The position numbers were made by a program, and so were the translations under genes. The notes under the pieces were generated by a model. The model searched no databases, had not been told where the DNA came from, and saw only the letters and a program-made list of their open reading frames with translations. This document shows, one piece after another, positions 56,486 through 64,000 of a DNA stretch of 64,000 nucleotides; the stretch's first letter is position 1, and each line of letters opens with the position of its first letter. The DNA is from Haliscomenobacter sp. (GTDB lineage: Bacteria; Bacteroidota; Bacteroidia; Chitinophagales; Saprospiraceae), in the NCBI GenBank assembly GCA_016713275.1, contig JADJPL010000006.1, forward strand, positions 360,069 through 424,068, written 5' to 3'.

Positions 56486-57184
56486 ATGTCCCAACAACTG
56501 AATTGCCCCAATTGCGGTCAACTTATTGAGGCTGAGAGCATAAATCTGGAAAATTTGGTTGCTGTTTGCGCTGCCTGCAACCACGTGTTCAACTTCGCAG
56601 AGCTGGTTCAGCCGGCGACGCCCCAGATCCGGGCAAACGGCGTTCCGCTCGAACTCCCCAAGGGCTTCGAGGTGCGCCGGGGTATGAACGAGCTCCTGAT
56701 CGACGTCAAATGGAGAAATACCCGGGGAGGCAAAGGGTTTTTTACCGTGTTTGCCCTCTTCTGGAACCTGTTTCTGATTCCGTTTGTCGCCATGGCCATT
56801 TCCACAGGAGAATTGAAAATCCTGCTTTTTCTCAGCCTGCACCTGATCGTAGGCATCAGCTTTCTGATTTACACCCTGGGACTTTGGCTCAATACCACGT
56901 TGATCACCGTGAGCCGCAAGGGTATTGACGTGCGCCATCAGCCCATTCCCATCCCGTTCAACCCCAAAAGGCAGCTCAACGCGTCCGATATTCAGCAGCT
57001 CTATGTGGAGGAATACGTTCCCAGTAAAACCAACGGCCGCCCGGATATCACCTACGCCGTCCGGTACAAAACCCAGCAGGGCGAGGACGAACGCCTCGTT
57101 AAAGGGTTCCGCAACGCCAACCACGCGTTGTACATCGAACAGGAAGTGGAAAAATTCCTCGGCATTAAAGATAAACCCGTTTGA
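56486..57184 (+). CDS. Zinc-ribbon membrane protein of unknown function
   Basis: 232 residues from ATG 56486. CPNCGQ and CAACNH form an N-terminal zinc ribbon (MJ0042-like), then a charged region and two adjacent helices (FTVFALFWNLFLIPFVAMAIS, ILLFLSLHLIVGISFLIYTLGLWL), followed by a cytoplasmic domain with VRYKTQQGEDERLVKGF. I do not recognise a named family. It lies 96 bp upstream of the LEA-like gene on the same strand. Confidence 0.75.
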   Translation: MSQQLNCPNCGQLIEAESINLENLVAVCAACNHVFNFAELVQPATPQIRANGVPLELPKGFEVRRGMNELLIDVKWRNTRGGKGFFTVFALFWNLFLIPFVAMAISTGELKILLFLSLHLIVGISFLIYTLGLWLNTTLITVSRKGIDVRHQPIPIPFNPKRQLNASDIQQLYVEEYVPSKTNGRPDITYAVRYKTQQGEDERLVKGFRNANHALYIEQEVEKFLGIKDKPV

Positions 57185-57280
57185 CTTTTTGCATTCAGCG
57201 ACCGAACGCTTGCGTTGGTCTTCAAAATTTTTGCTTCGCCTCAATTGTCCGTACCTTGAATACCTAAAAAATACATCAGC

Positions 57281-58285
57281 ATGGGATTTTTAAATGACAT
57301 GAAGAAGCTTTTGTTCGGCGCCAAAGCTATCGGCAAAAACGCAGCCGAAAAAGCCGTTGAAGCAGGAAAAGAAGCAGGTTCCGAACTTCTCGAGCGTTCT
57401 GAGTCGGCTTTTCACCAGGCCAAAGAAAAAACGGAAGCTTTCCTGGACCACACGTTTGAAAAAGCCCAGGAGGTGGGCAAGCATATCGCTGAAAAAACAG
57501 GGGATATGGTCCATAAGGCCGTAGAAAAAGCCGAGGACCTTTTCGACAAGGCCCCCGGCGAAGAAACCGAAACCGCCCCGCCTCCTCCTCCCGCGCAAAA
57601 AGCGCCGGAAGCGGACCCATCCAAACCGCTCGACTTTTCCGCCGTAGACCACCCCGACGAACTCGAACTCAAACCGGTCGACCCGTCCACGATCCAGAAA
57701 ATCGGAGGCAAAGTGATCGACACGACCCTCGAAGCAGGGAAAAAAGTAGAGCAAGTTGCCGAAGACCTCGGCCACAAAGCCCTGGAAGCGGGCGAGGTTG
57801 CTGCAGAAAAATTTAAAGAAGCGGCTGAAGTGGTGGGCGGCAAAGTCATCGAGAAGGGTGGGGAACTGTGGGAACGGGCCAAAGAATTTGGCTCCCACCT
57901 GCTGCACAAAGCCGAGGAAGCAGCCAAAAAAGCGCACGAAGAGGGCAGCAAGGAAAAAGACCTTCCCGGAACGATGGACGAACTGATCCAGAAAGCCAAA
58001 GACCTGGGCGATAAGTTCGAGGAAAAAGCCCAGGACACCTCCCGGCAGTTCACCGACAGCCTGAAAGACGCCAAGGCCAGCGACCTGAGCAAGCACGACG
58101 ACTTCTTCGAGAAAGCCAAACGCTTTGCCGATGGCGATTATCAGGCCGCTTCTTCCAGCCCAGTTATCGGCAAAGACCCCAACTACAAACCTGCTGAAAA
58201 AGAGGGCAAAACCCACGGCTTCGAGGATGGGGACAACGACGGCAACGACTTAATCGACGACGCGATCATCGACGAAAAACCATGA
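57281..58285 (+). CDS. LEA-like, Ala/Glu/Lys-rich helical repeat protein
   Basis: 334 residues, almost no aromatic or hydrophobic core residues, with recurring 11-residue-like amphipathic blocks rich in Ala, Glu and Lys (EKAVEAGKEAGSELLERSE, EKAQEVGKHIAEKTGDMVHKA, LEAGEVAAEKFKEAAEVVGG, LHKAEEAAKKAHEEGSKE). A Pro-rich linker (APPPPPAQKAPEADPSKP) splits it, and it ends in an acidic tail (GDNDGNDLIDDAI). This composition matches group-3 LEA or apolipoprotein-like proteins known to protect against desiccation, freezing or salt. There is no signal peptide. It overlaps the NUDIX gene by ATGA, so the two are co-translated. Confidence 0.7.
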   Translation: MGFLNDMKKLLFGAKAIGKNAAEKAVEAGKEAGSELLERSESAFHQAKEKTEAFLDHTFEKAQEVGKHIAEKTGDMVHKAVEKAEDLFDKAPGEETETAPPPPPAQKAPEADPSKPLDFSAVDHPDELELKPVDPSTIQKIGGKVIDTTLEAGKKVEQVAEDLGHKALEAGEVAAEKFKEAAEVVGGKVIEKGGELWERAKEFGSHLLHKAEEAAKKAHEEGSKEKDLPGTMDELIQKAKDLGDKFEEKAQDTSRQFTDSLKDAKASDLSKHDDFFEKAKRFADGDYQAASSSPVIGKDPNYKPAEKEGKTHGFEDGDNDGNDLIDDAIIDEKP

Positions 58286-58830
58286 CCCAAACAGACCAAT
58301 GGCTTCGGCTGCGCTCGGAAGAAGGCCCCAACCTCAAGCTCTTCCGGGCGCGGTTCGATTATATGCGCAACCCCCGCAACGGCGAAACCGAGCGCATGAT
58401 CGTTCTGGAGTCTGCCGACTCCGTCAATGTCGTGGCCCTTACCGCTGAGCAGGAAATGCTGTTCGTTCGGCAATACCGCTTCGGAATCGGCCAGGAAACC
58501 CTGGAACTGCCCGGAGGTATCGTCGATCCCGGAGAGGACCACTTCCTTGGAGCGGTTCGGGAACTGCGGGAAGAAACCGGTTTTACCGGCTCCAATTGGA
58601 CTTATCTGGGCCAGGTGGCTTCCAACCCGGTGTTTATGGACAGCTATATCCACAATTGGCTCCTCGAAGACGCACAACCGACCCACGAGCTCCACCTCGA
58701 CGCCGGCGAAGCCGTGACCCTGGAACGGATTCCCGTCGCCCGGGTGCGCGCCATGCTGTGGGAAGGCGCCTTTCTCCACCCACATACGGTAAGCGCCCTG
58801 GTGCGCTTTTTTGCTCATCAAACGGTTTAA
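58282..58830 (+). CDS. NUDIX hydrolase (ADP-ribose pyrophosphatase-like)
   Basis: 182 residues. A perfect NUDIX box, G-x5-E-x7-REUxEExGU, reads GIVDPGEDHFLGAV then RELREETGF. The surroundings (VRQYRFGIGQETLELPGG before, GFTGSNWTYLGQVASNPVFMDS after) fit the ADP-ribose pyrophosphatase group. The start overlaps the LEA-like gene stop, and the SDR gene follows by 7 bp, so three genes form one unit. Confidence 0.93.
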   Translation: MTQTDQWLRLRSEEGPNLKLFRARFDYMRNPRNGETERMIVLESADSVNVVALTAEQEMLFVRQYRFGIGQETLELPGGIVDPGEDHFLGAVRELREETGFTGSNWTYLGQVASNPVFMDSYIHNWLLEDAQPTHELHLDAGEAVTLERIPVARVRAMLWEGAFLHPHTVSALVRFFAHQTV

Positions 58831-58837
58831 ATCGCGC

Positions 58838-59497
58838 ATGGACAACAAACTGATCGCTATCATTGGCATGGGACCCGGAATCAGTTATTCCGTTGCCGAA
58901 CGCTTTGCCAAGGAAGGGTACGCTGTGGCTATGTTTTCCCGCAACGAAGGGCGCTTAAGCCTGTTTCACGAACTTTTGGAAAAGCAGTTGATCTACTCCC
59001 GGTACTACTTGGCTGATGCAGGCAAACCCGCTGAACTGCGGGCGGCTATGGATAAAATGACCCGAGACATGGGGCATCCGGACGTGCTGGTGTACAACGC
59101 CTCCAGGTTCAAAACCCTCCATATCCTGGAGGAAACAGCGGAATCCATTTCTGAAGACCTCCTGACCAACGTTGGCGGCGCGCTGGAAGCGGTAAAAATG
59201 GTTTTGCCGGCCATGAAAGCCCGTAACCAGGGGACCATTCTGCTTACCGGAGGCGGATTGGCGCTTCATCCCAACCCCGGGCTCGGCGCCCTGGCGATCG
59301 GTAAAACCGGTCTGCGGAGTTTGGCTGCCCAACTCCACGACAGCCTCGCCGGAACAGGGATCAAAGCCGCAACGATCACCGTGGCGGGCTTCGTAAGCAA
59401 AGATAGCCCGACCCATCACCCCGACCGGATCGCCGAATTGTACTGGCAACTCCATACCACGCCGGCAGATGAGTTGGAGTTCGAGGTCGTTGTGTAG
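58838..59497 (+). CDS. SDR-superfamily protein lacking the catalytic tyrosine
   Basis: 219 residues from ATG 58838. The Rossmann loop is IIGMGPGISYSVA and AMFSRNEGRL, with LVYNAS replacing NNAG. The usual YxxxK is LAIGK: Lys is kept but Tyr is Leu, and the Ser region reads LLTGGGLAL. It may bind NAD(P) without acting as a normal dehydrogenase. The downstream 110 bp hold a hairpin and a 30-bp repeat. Confidence 0.85.
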   Translation: MDNKLIAIIGMGPGISYSVAERFAKEGYAVAMFSRNEGRLSLFHELLEKQLIYSRYYLADAGKPAELRAAMDKMTRDMGHPDVLVYNASRFKTLHILEETAESISEDLLTNVGGALEAVKMVLPAMKARNQGTILLTGGGLALHPNPGLGALAIGKTGLRSLAAQLHDSLAGTGIKAATITVAGFVSKDSPTHHPDRIAELYWQLHTTPADELEFEVVV

Positions 59498-59525
59498 GGG
59501 GCCATACTACTACGTTTTGGGAACG

Positions 59526-59558
59526 AGACCTTCCAGGTTTCGTAAACCTGGAAGGTCT
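59526..59558. terminator. Perfect 15-bp hairpin between convergent genes
   Basis: AGACCTTCCAGGTTT (59526-59540) and AAACCTGGAAGGTCT (59544-59558) pair fully with a 3-nt loop. It lies between the SDR gene (+) and the subtilase gene (-) and may terminate both. There is no T-run. Confidence 0.55.
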
Positions 59559-59588
59559 GGGCGCCAGGAAAATGAAAATGTCCAGTAG
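59559..59588. repeat. 30-bp repeat, copy 2
   Basis: Same 30-bp string as 29851-29880 with two C/T differences, directly after the hairpin and again between convergent gene ends. Confidence 0.6.
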
Positions 59589-59607
59589 TGTCGTAGCGGG
59601 CTTTTTT

Positions 59608-62600
59608 CTATTTCTTGACGAACGCGCGCGTTTTTCCTCCCGCTTTTACCCAATACACCCCGGAAGGTAATTCGGCAACGGGGATCTCCAGCGTGTTACC
59701 GCCTTTGCCAGCCCAAACGGCGAGGGTCCGTACGGGTTTTCCATACACGTCCGTTACGATCAGTTGCTGCATGCCTTCCTCCCCGGAGGTCCATTGCACC
59801 CGGATGAAGTCGGTAGCCGGATTGGGATAAATAAGGCCGTCTTCCGGTTGCAGGGGCAAGGGTGGTGGGGCAAGGAGCGCAGGCTGGTCCAGAAAAGGAT
59901 CTTCCGGGGAAAGTATTAGCGGATAATCTTCCACCTCTCCATAGGCAAAGGCCCCGCAAGGGTCGGCGTGCAGGTTGTATTTCATCGCTACCCGCAGGCG
60001 CGTAGTGATTTTCGAGGTTACTTTGGGCCAAAAGAACGTGCCTTCCGCGTTGCTCGTTTTTTCCAGGTGGAACAATAGCTCGCCCTTATCGGAGAAATCC
60101 CCGTCCAGGTTGAGGTCGGCCCAAATAAACCAGTTTTCGGGGTAACTCTGCCGCTTAAACCCGCCTTCCAGCCGGACGGAGGCGGGTTTGCCTCCCGTCC
60201 CGTTTACCTGCAAGGATGGAAAATACGCATACCCCTGGTTGTTGCCGGAGACCGACTGGAGATTTCCTATGGCGACCGCCGCAATCCACTCAAACTGTGT
60301 ATTTACGCCTGTCAATGGACAATATTCCAAAGGCGACGGGCCTGAAAGGATGGCTTCGGCAAAGGCCTTGCACCCATGGGCGTCGGTCGCCGTAACCCCG
60401 TAGGTTCCAGGAGCAAGGCCGGAAAGGACTTGCCCGGCTTGCCCTCCAGACCAGGCAAAATGGTAGGGGGCTGTACCACCTTTGGCGCGGACCTGGAGGC
60501 TTTTCCCATCGGGAAGCGTAACGATCTCGGCGGCCAGGGAGTCCGGCTGCCGGATTTCGGCAGCGGAAACGGCCACACAGCCTTTGCTATCCGTAACGGT
60601 AGCGCGATACCATCCGGCGGGGAGGGAAGCGATGGCCATCTGAACGCTTCCGGTGCTCCATGCCAGCGAATAGGGCGGCGTACCGCCCTCTGGCAGCGCC
60701 TGTATGCGCCCGTCGGATCCCTTATAACAGCGCGCCGCTTCCGGGCTCAGCGAAAGGGCCAACGGAGCAGGTTCTTCCAGAACATATTGCGCGGAGCGGG
60801 TGGTAGACCCGTCCGAAACGGTTACGGAATACGTGCCGGCTTTCAGTCCGGTTGCGGAGGCGGTCTTGTGGCCCGAACTCCATTGGAACGTATATTTTCC
60901 GCTGCCACCATCCGCAACAGCCAGGAGCGCGCCGTCTGCGCCATGGGCGCAGGAGATGGCTTTGGAGGAGGTGATTTTTACGCCAAGCCCGGAAGCAGGC
61001 TCCAAACAGAACACCGCAGTGGTTGCGGCGCCCGAATAGGGGCCGCTTGCTACTTCCGTTCCCTGCGCGTCGAAGACCTGGTAGCCCGGTTGATGGTCTG
61101 CACCCCAGGCTTTACCAGGGTCGGTGGTGATTTTAAGGATAGCGCACCCCGGAGGAAGGCATAAATCCTGTTCGGCGAAGGAAAAAGGCGGCTGTTGGGC
61201 ATACGGCCCGCCAACGGCAAGCAGTTCTCCGGTGGGGTTTCGTATTTCCCAGCGCAAAGCGGAAGGTACGGCCCCGGTATTGATTTTGAGCCGGGCTTGC
61301 ACCGCGCAGGATTGATGGATATATTTTTGAGCAACGGCTCTTCTGCCCGTTAGCCTTTTTTCGGGGATTGCCGCGCGCACCGTAATCCAGTACGCGGCGC
61401 CGGTTTGGACCCCTTTTATCGCAAACGCCAGGTGGCGCGTAGCGCCCACGACCTGCCATCCCGTATCCCGGAGCAGGAGCACGTCGTACTGGGTGGCCCA
61501 CTGGACGGGGTTCCAGCGGACTTCAACGGCTTCTCCGCCCAGATTTTTCAGTTGAAAATTTGGCGTAGCCAACAAAGAAAGGCTGTCGCAAAGGGCCGTA
61601 TTGGCGCCTTGTTTCAGGCGGAGGGCAAGCCGCCCGTCTTGTCCTTGCGGTACGACCCAATCGAGCGTTTCGGCGCCTGGGTCAACGGTGCGGATCAGCT
61701 TCCAGGTGGCCCCCCCGTCGGAAGAATATTCGACGCGAAGGGGATCCGGGACCGATTGGGGAGTTTCCCATCGGAGTTTGACCGCCTCGCCGGGGACAAG
61801 CGCCGTTCCCGGAACGGGGAACACCCATTGCAGCGGCTGGCGGTCGAAGGAATAGGCGAGGTAATAGGATTGGGCGCTTTGTGGGAGTTGAAAGCCTTTT
61901 ACCCGGAGCGTATAAGTTCCCGGTAGCGGAAGGGAAAGGACTACCTGTTCCGCATTGTTCAGCCGGTCGGCGCCCGGAGCGGCGGGCCGCAGGAGGCTGT
62001 CGGGATGACTGGCGGAGGAAAGCGTCAGGGGCAACACCCGCTTGCCGGCTGCATCGGTTACTTCGAGGTCCAGGTCGTTGACCAGCGCTTTGACTGCGAG
62101 GGGAGAACCGGGCGCATCGTGCCAGTACAACAGGACCTTAAGTTCCTTTACCCCGGCAGGAACCTGGAGGGTATGGGTTTTCGTGTTGCCATGCCCCACG
62201 CTGCCGGAGAGGTACCACAGGTTTTGAAGGGCTGTCAGGGCTTTAAAGGCATCTGCCGCCCCAAACCCATATTCGAAATCAGGCCCCGGTCTTCCGAGAT
62301 CCTTTGCGGTATTGAGCAGAAGGGATTTCAGGAGCGCAAAATCCGGATCGGTTCCATGCATTTGCCGGTATTGCTGGGACAATAGAGCGGCGATGCCGGC
62401 CACGACCGGGGCTGCCGCAGAAGAGCCGCTGCTGATCTGGTATCCTTCCGAGGGCGCCAGGGTCCAATCCCCTTGGCCAAAGGCGCAGATATCCGGTTTT
62501 AACCGTCCGTCGGCGGCAGGTCCCCGGCTGCAGTTAAAATCCAGCGCCCCGTTTTCGTCGATATTCCCGACCACGAGGGCGTTTTTGCCGGTTTTCAACC

Positions 62601-63723
62601 CGCCCGTAATATTGCCCCAGCGCCGGCCATCGGCCTGAACGATCCAGGAATACGCGTTGGAGCAAGATAAGGCCGAGCTGTTGCCCGCAGAAAAGATATG
62701 GCCAACTTTCGGGCTGGACAGGCTGACTTCGTCGAGCAGGCGGGCAAAGCTGTTGTAAAAGCCGCCGCATCCGTCGCCGAAGGAGTTGGAAGTCAGTGTT
62801 ACTCCGTATTTCGAGAGATAGGTTGCCGCTTGCGTGATCTGGCCATAGTCCTCCAGCAAGCGGATCAGGGGCGTCGCTTTGGGCGCGATCCCTTCGGCAA
62901 GGGGGTCTATGGCGCCGCTCCCCACGGCCATGCCGACGCTTGCCGGCGCGTGTTTGCTTTCTCCTTTCCCCGTGAGATCGATCAGGCGGCCTGCGACATC
63001 CGGGTGGGCTACCGATCCGTCTTCCGTGAATAAAACCGACACCCCGGAACCGTCGAGGCCGGACTGCCGGTAGGCATTGTATTGTTGGACGCCATGGAGG
63101 CTGCGGCTTCCGTTTCCTTCCCATTGAGGCGGTGCAGGCCAGGGCTCGAGGTACAGTACCCAGGGCAGAGCGGCCAGAGCAGGCAATTGGTCTGCAGGAA
63201 GGCCAACCCGAATGAATCCATCCTCCAACCGGGCGTTCCAGCCCAAATGGCGCAGAACGGGGACCAAAGCGGCCGGGTTCAGGCCCGGGAACACCCCGGC
63301 GAGCAGGTCCGTCTGGCGTTGTCCTGATATTTCATTGGCAGCAGGGTGTTCGGGCAAGGGGCGCGTCCACTTTTGGGAATCCGGGATGCGGCCTGCTCCG
63401 GTGATGCCAAAATCCGAAAGCGGCAGGTTTTCAGGGACTTTTGCCAGGAAGGTATTAGGGGAAAGGCAGTCGCCGAGGAAAATCTCGGCGGCCCGCATTG
63501 CCGACCGGGTTTCTGCGTCCGGCTGCCGGTCAAATTGCAGGACCAGCAGGTAATCGCTGCCCCAGCGGGCAGAGTCCAGCGCCGATGCCGGGATTTGGCG
63601 CCAATTGGGCGCGCGGAACAACACATAGCGGGCGGACGGCAGGGGGTCCTTCGCCGGAGTCTGTCCGGGTAATTGGGTAATACACATACTGGCCGCAACA
63701 AGCAACATCCATTTTCTCTCCAT
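59608..63723 (-). CDS. T9SS-secreted subtilisin-like (S8) protease with SprB-type repeats
   Basis: 1371 residues from ATG 63723 (signal peptide MERKWMLLVAASMCITQLPGQ). The S8 domain has Asp235 in FTEDGSVAHPD, His258 in SKHAPASVGMAVG and Ser435 in SSGSSAAAPVVAG, a complete but divergent triad (EDG for DTG, HAP for HGT). An Ig/FN3-like region follows. Three SprB-type repeats are visible (CAHGADGALLAVADGGSGKYTF; CYKGSDGRIQALPEGG; LQVRAKGGTAPYHFAW). Then a GEVEDY domain (AFAYGEVEDYPL), and a type A sorting domain at the C-terminus (IYPNPATDFIRVQW ... LPSGVYWVKAGGKTRAFVKK). It is probably a surface or secreted protease. The stop is at 59608. Confidence 0.9.
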   Translation of the reverse strand: MERKWMLLVAASMCITQLPGQTPAKDPLPSARYVLFRAPNWRQIPASALDSARWGSDYLLVLQFDRQPDAETRSAMRAAEIFLGDCLSPNTFLAKVPENLPLSDFGITGAGRIPDSQKWTRPLPEHPAANEISGQRQTDLLAGVFPGLNPAALVPVLRHLGWNARLEDGFIRVGLPADQLPALAALPWVLYLEPWPAPPQWEGNGSRSLHGVQQYNAYRQSGLDGSGVSVLFTEDGSVAHPDVAGRLIDLTGKGESKHAPASVGMAVGSGAIDPLAEGIAPKATPLIRLLEDYGQITQAATYLSKYGVTLTSNSFGDGCGGFYNSFARLLDEVSLSSPKVGHIFSAGNSSALSCSNAYSWIVQADGRRWGNITGGLKTGKNALVVGNIDENGALDFNCSRGPAADGRLKPDICAFGQGDWTLAPSEGYQISSGSSAAAPVVAGIAALLSQQYRQMHGTDPDFALLKSLLLNTAKDLGRPGPDFEYGFGAADAFKALTALQNLWYLSGSVGHGNTKTHTLQVPAGVKELKVLLYWHDAPGSPLAVKALVNDLDLEVTDAAGKRVLPLTLSSASHPDSLLRPAAPGADRLNNAEQVVLSLPLPGTYTLRVKGFQLPQSAQSYYLAYSFDRQPLQWVFPVPGTALVPGEAVKLRWETPQSVPDPLRVEYSSDGGATWKLIRTVDPGAETLDWVVPQGQDGRLALRLKQGANTALCDSLSLLATPNFQLKNLGGEAVEVRWNPVQWATQYDVLLLRDTGWQVVGATRHLAFAIKGVQTGAAYWITVRAAIPEKRLTGRRAVAQKYIHQSCAVQARLKINTGAVPSALRWEIRNPTGELLAVGGPYAQQPPFSFAEQDLCLPPGCAILKITTDPGKAWGADHQPGYQVFDAQGTEVASGPYSGAATTAVFCLEPASGLGVKITSSKAISCAHGADGALLAVADGGSGKYTFQWSSGHKTASATGLKAGTYSVTVSDGSTTRSAQYVLEEPAPLALSLSPEAARCYKGSDGRIQALPEGGTPPYSLAWSTGSVQMAIASLPAGWYRATVTDSKGCVAVSAAEIRQPDSLAAEIVTLPDGKSLQVRAKGGTAPYHFAWSGGQAGQVLSGLAPGTYGVTATDAHGCKAFAEAILSGPSPLEYCPLTGVNTQFEWIAAVAIGNLQSVSGNNQGYAYFPSLQVNGTGGKPASVRLEGGFKRQSYPENWFIWADLNLDGDFSDKGELLFHLEKTSNAEGTFFWPKVTSKITTRLRVAMKYNLHADPCGAFAYGEVEDYPLILSPEDPFLDQPALLAPPPLPLQPEDGLIYPNPATDFIRVQWTSGEEGMQQLIVTDVYGKPVRTLAVWAGKGGNTLEIPVAELPSGVYWVKAGGKTRAFVKK

Positions 63724-64000
63724 AGCAAAAAACCAGGTTTTCTCCCTTGGGATCGTTCTCCAAGTAAATCCTAAGACGTTTGCTCGCATGAATAGGACCC
63801 TATGCTCCGCAAGCAAGGCGGAACGCTTCCTGAGGGGCCAGGAAAAGGTCTTTTTCCAAAGAGGGGACAGGAATGGCGCGCTTTATGCGCAAGGAATTCG
63901 GTAAAGATACGGTTGTATTTGAATATTACAAAATGGATATTCGTTTTTATTTATTGGTCAAGTTTTAACTTATTAGAATAAAAACCTATATTAATTTGAG
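63724..64000. other. Upstream region of the subtilase gene, window edge
   Basis: 277 bp with no gene of its own. The last 100 bp are AT-rich (TTTGAATATTACAAAATGG, TTTTTATTTATTGG) and may contain the subtilase promoter. I assign no exact boxes. Confidence 0.4.

Noticed and set aside
57290..58216. Phe/Val-rich minus-strand frame of 308 codons looking like a membrane protein
   Set aside because: It is the reverse complement of the Lys/Glu-rich LEA-like gene; Lys and Glu codons read backwards as Phe and Leu give false hydrophobicity.
1..64000. tRNA or rRNA genes
   Set aside because: I scanned the gaps for tRNA-like T-arm and acceptor patterns and rRNA motifs and saw none; no gap is large enough for rRNA.

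Overview
The window reads as a chromosomal segment of a GC-rich, gliding-type Bacteroidota, most likely the Saprospiria (Saprospira/Lewinella/Phaeodactylibacter-like). The evidence is two secreted peptidases with C-terminal type IX secretion (T9SS) sorting domains, a PorP/SprF-family protein, two TPR/PD40/OmpA proteins, a full Na+-translocating NADH:quinone reductase operon, a B-type succinate dehydrogenase, a fused alpha/beta E1 dehydrogenase, and the tiny ribosomal protein bTHX. The lineage is inferred from gene content, not from a search. Most of the window is ordinary metabolic chromosome. I see no tRNA, rRNA, CRISPR array, transposase or prophage.

Layout. 0-5 kb: end of paaZ, a crotonase and a fused E1 dehydrogenase (phenylacetate/acyl-CoA breakdown). 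5-9.4 kb: a SPOR-domain protein, a PLP decarboxylase, an SDR and a renal-type dipeptidase. 9.4-14.6 kb: glgC-glgA (glycogen), a 157-bp nested palindrome, bTHX, a GH3-family gene with an internal deletion, and a LolA-like protein. 14.7-18.3 kb: sdhCAB. 18.5-23.2 kb: an unknown protein, RNase R, and an ECF sigma factor overlapping a gene for an inner-membrane-anchored beta-barrel protein. 23.5-25.4 kb: decayed RloA/RloB (AbiL-like) defence genes. 25.8-34.2 kb: T9SS-exported M1 peptidase, Tat-type aminotransferase, TrpF, TauE/SafE permease with Rrf2 regulator, and an S9 peptidase carrying an amber codon. 34.2-42.4 kb: two inverted copies of a 235-bp structured repeat (one inside a MITE with a 9-bp target duplication) bracketing a DUF4870 protein, GH29 fucosidase, PD40/OmpA protein and NamZ-type muramidase; then YceI and ChrA. 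42.4-48.8 kb: nqrABCDEF. 48.9-53.2 kb: PnuC, OmpA-DUF1573 fusion and PorP/SprF. 53.3-59.5 kb: glycosyltransferase 9, unknown protein, aldo/keto reductase, zinc-ribbon membrane protein, LEA-like protein, NUDIX and SDR. 59.6-63.7 kb: a large T9SS-secreted subtilase.

Two window-wide properties matter for anyone using this annotation. First, about a dozen otherwise well-conserved genes carry one or two single-base frameshifts, mostly one base missing from a G, C or T run. I describe these as single genes across the shift; most are probably sequence errors, but RloA/RloB and the GH3 gene look truly degraded. Second, gaps between genes are rich in small repeats: heptanucleotide tandem arrays (at about 7.04, 28.94, 47.08 and 55.17 kb), palindromic elements sharing GGGGCTGTCTCAAAA-type ends, a 30-bp repeat found in two convergent gaps, and the 235-bp element. 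These repeats, the sigma-factor/barrel pair and the membrane-anchored NqrA are the least conventional features.
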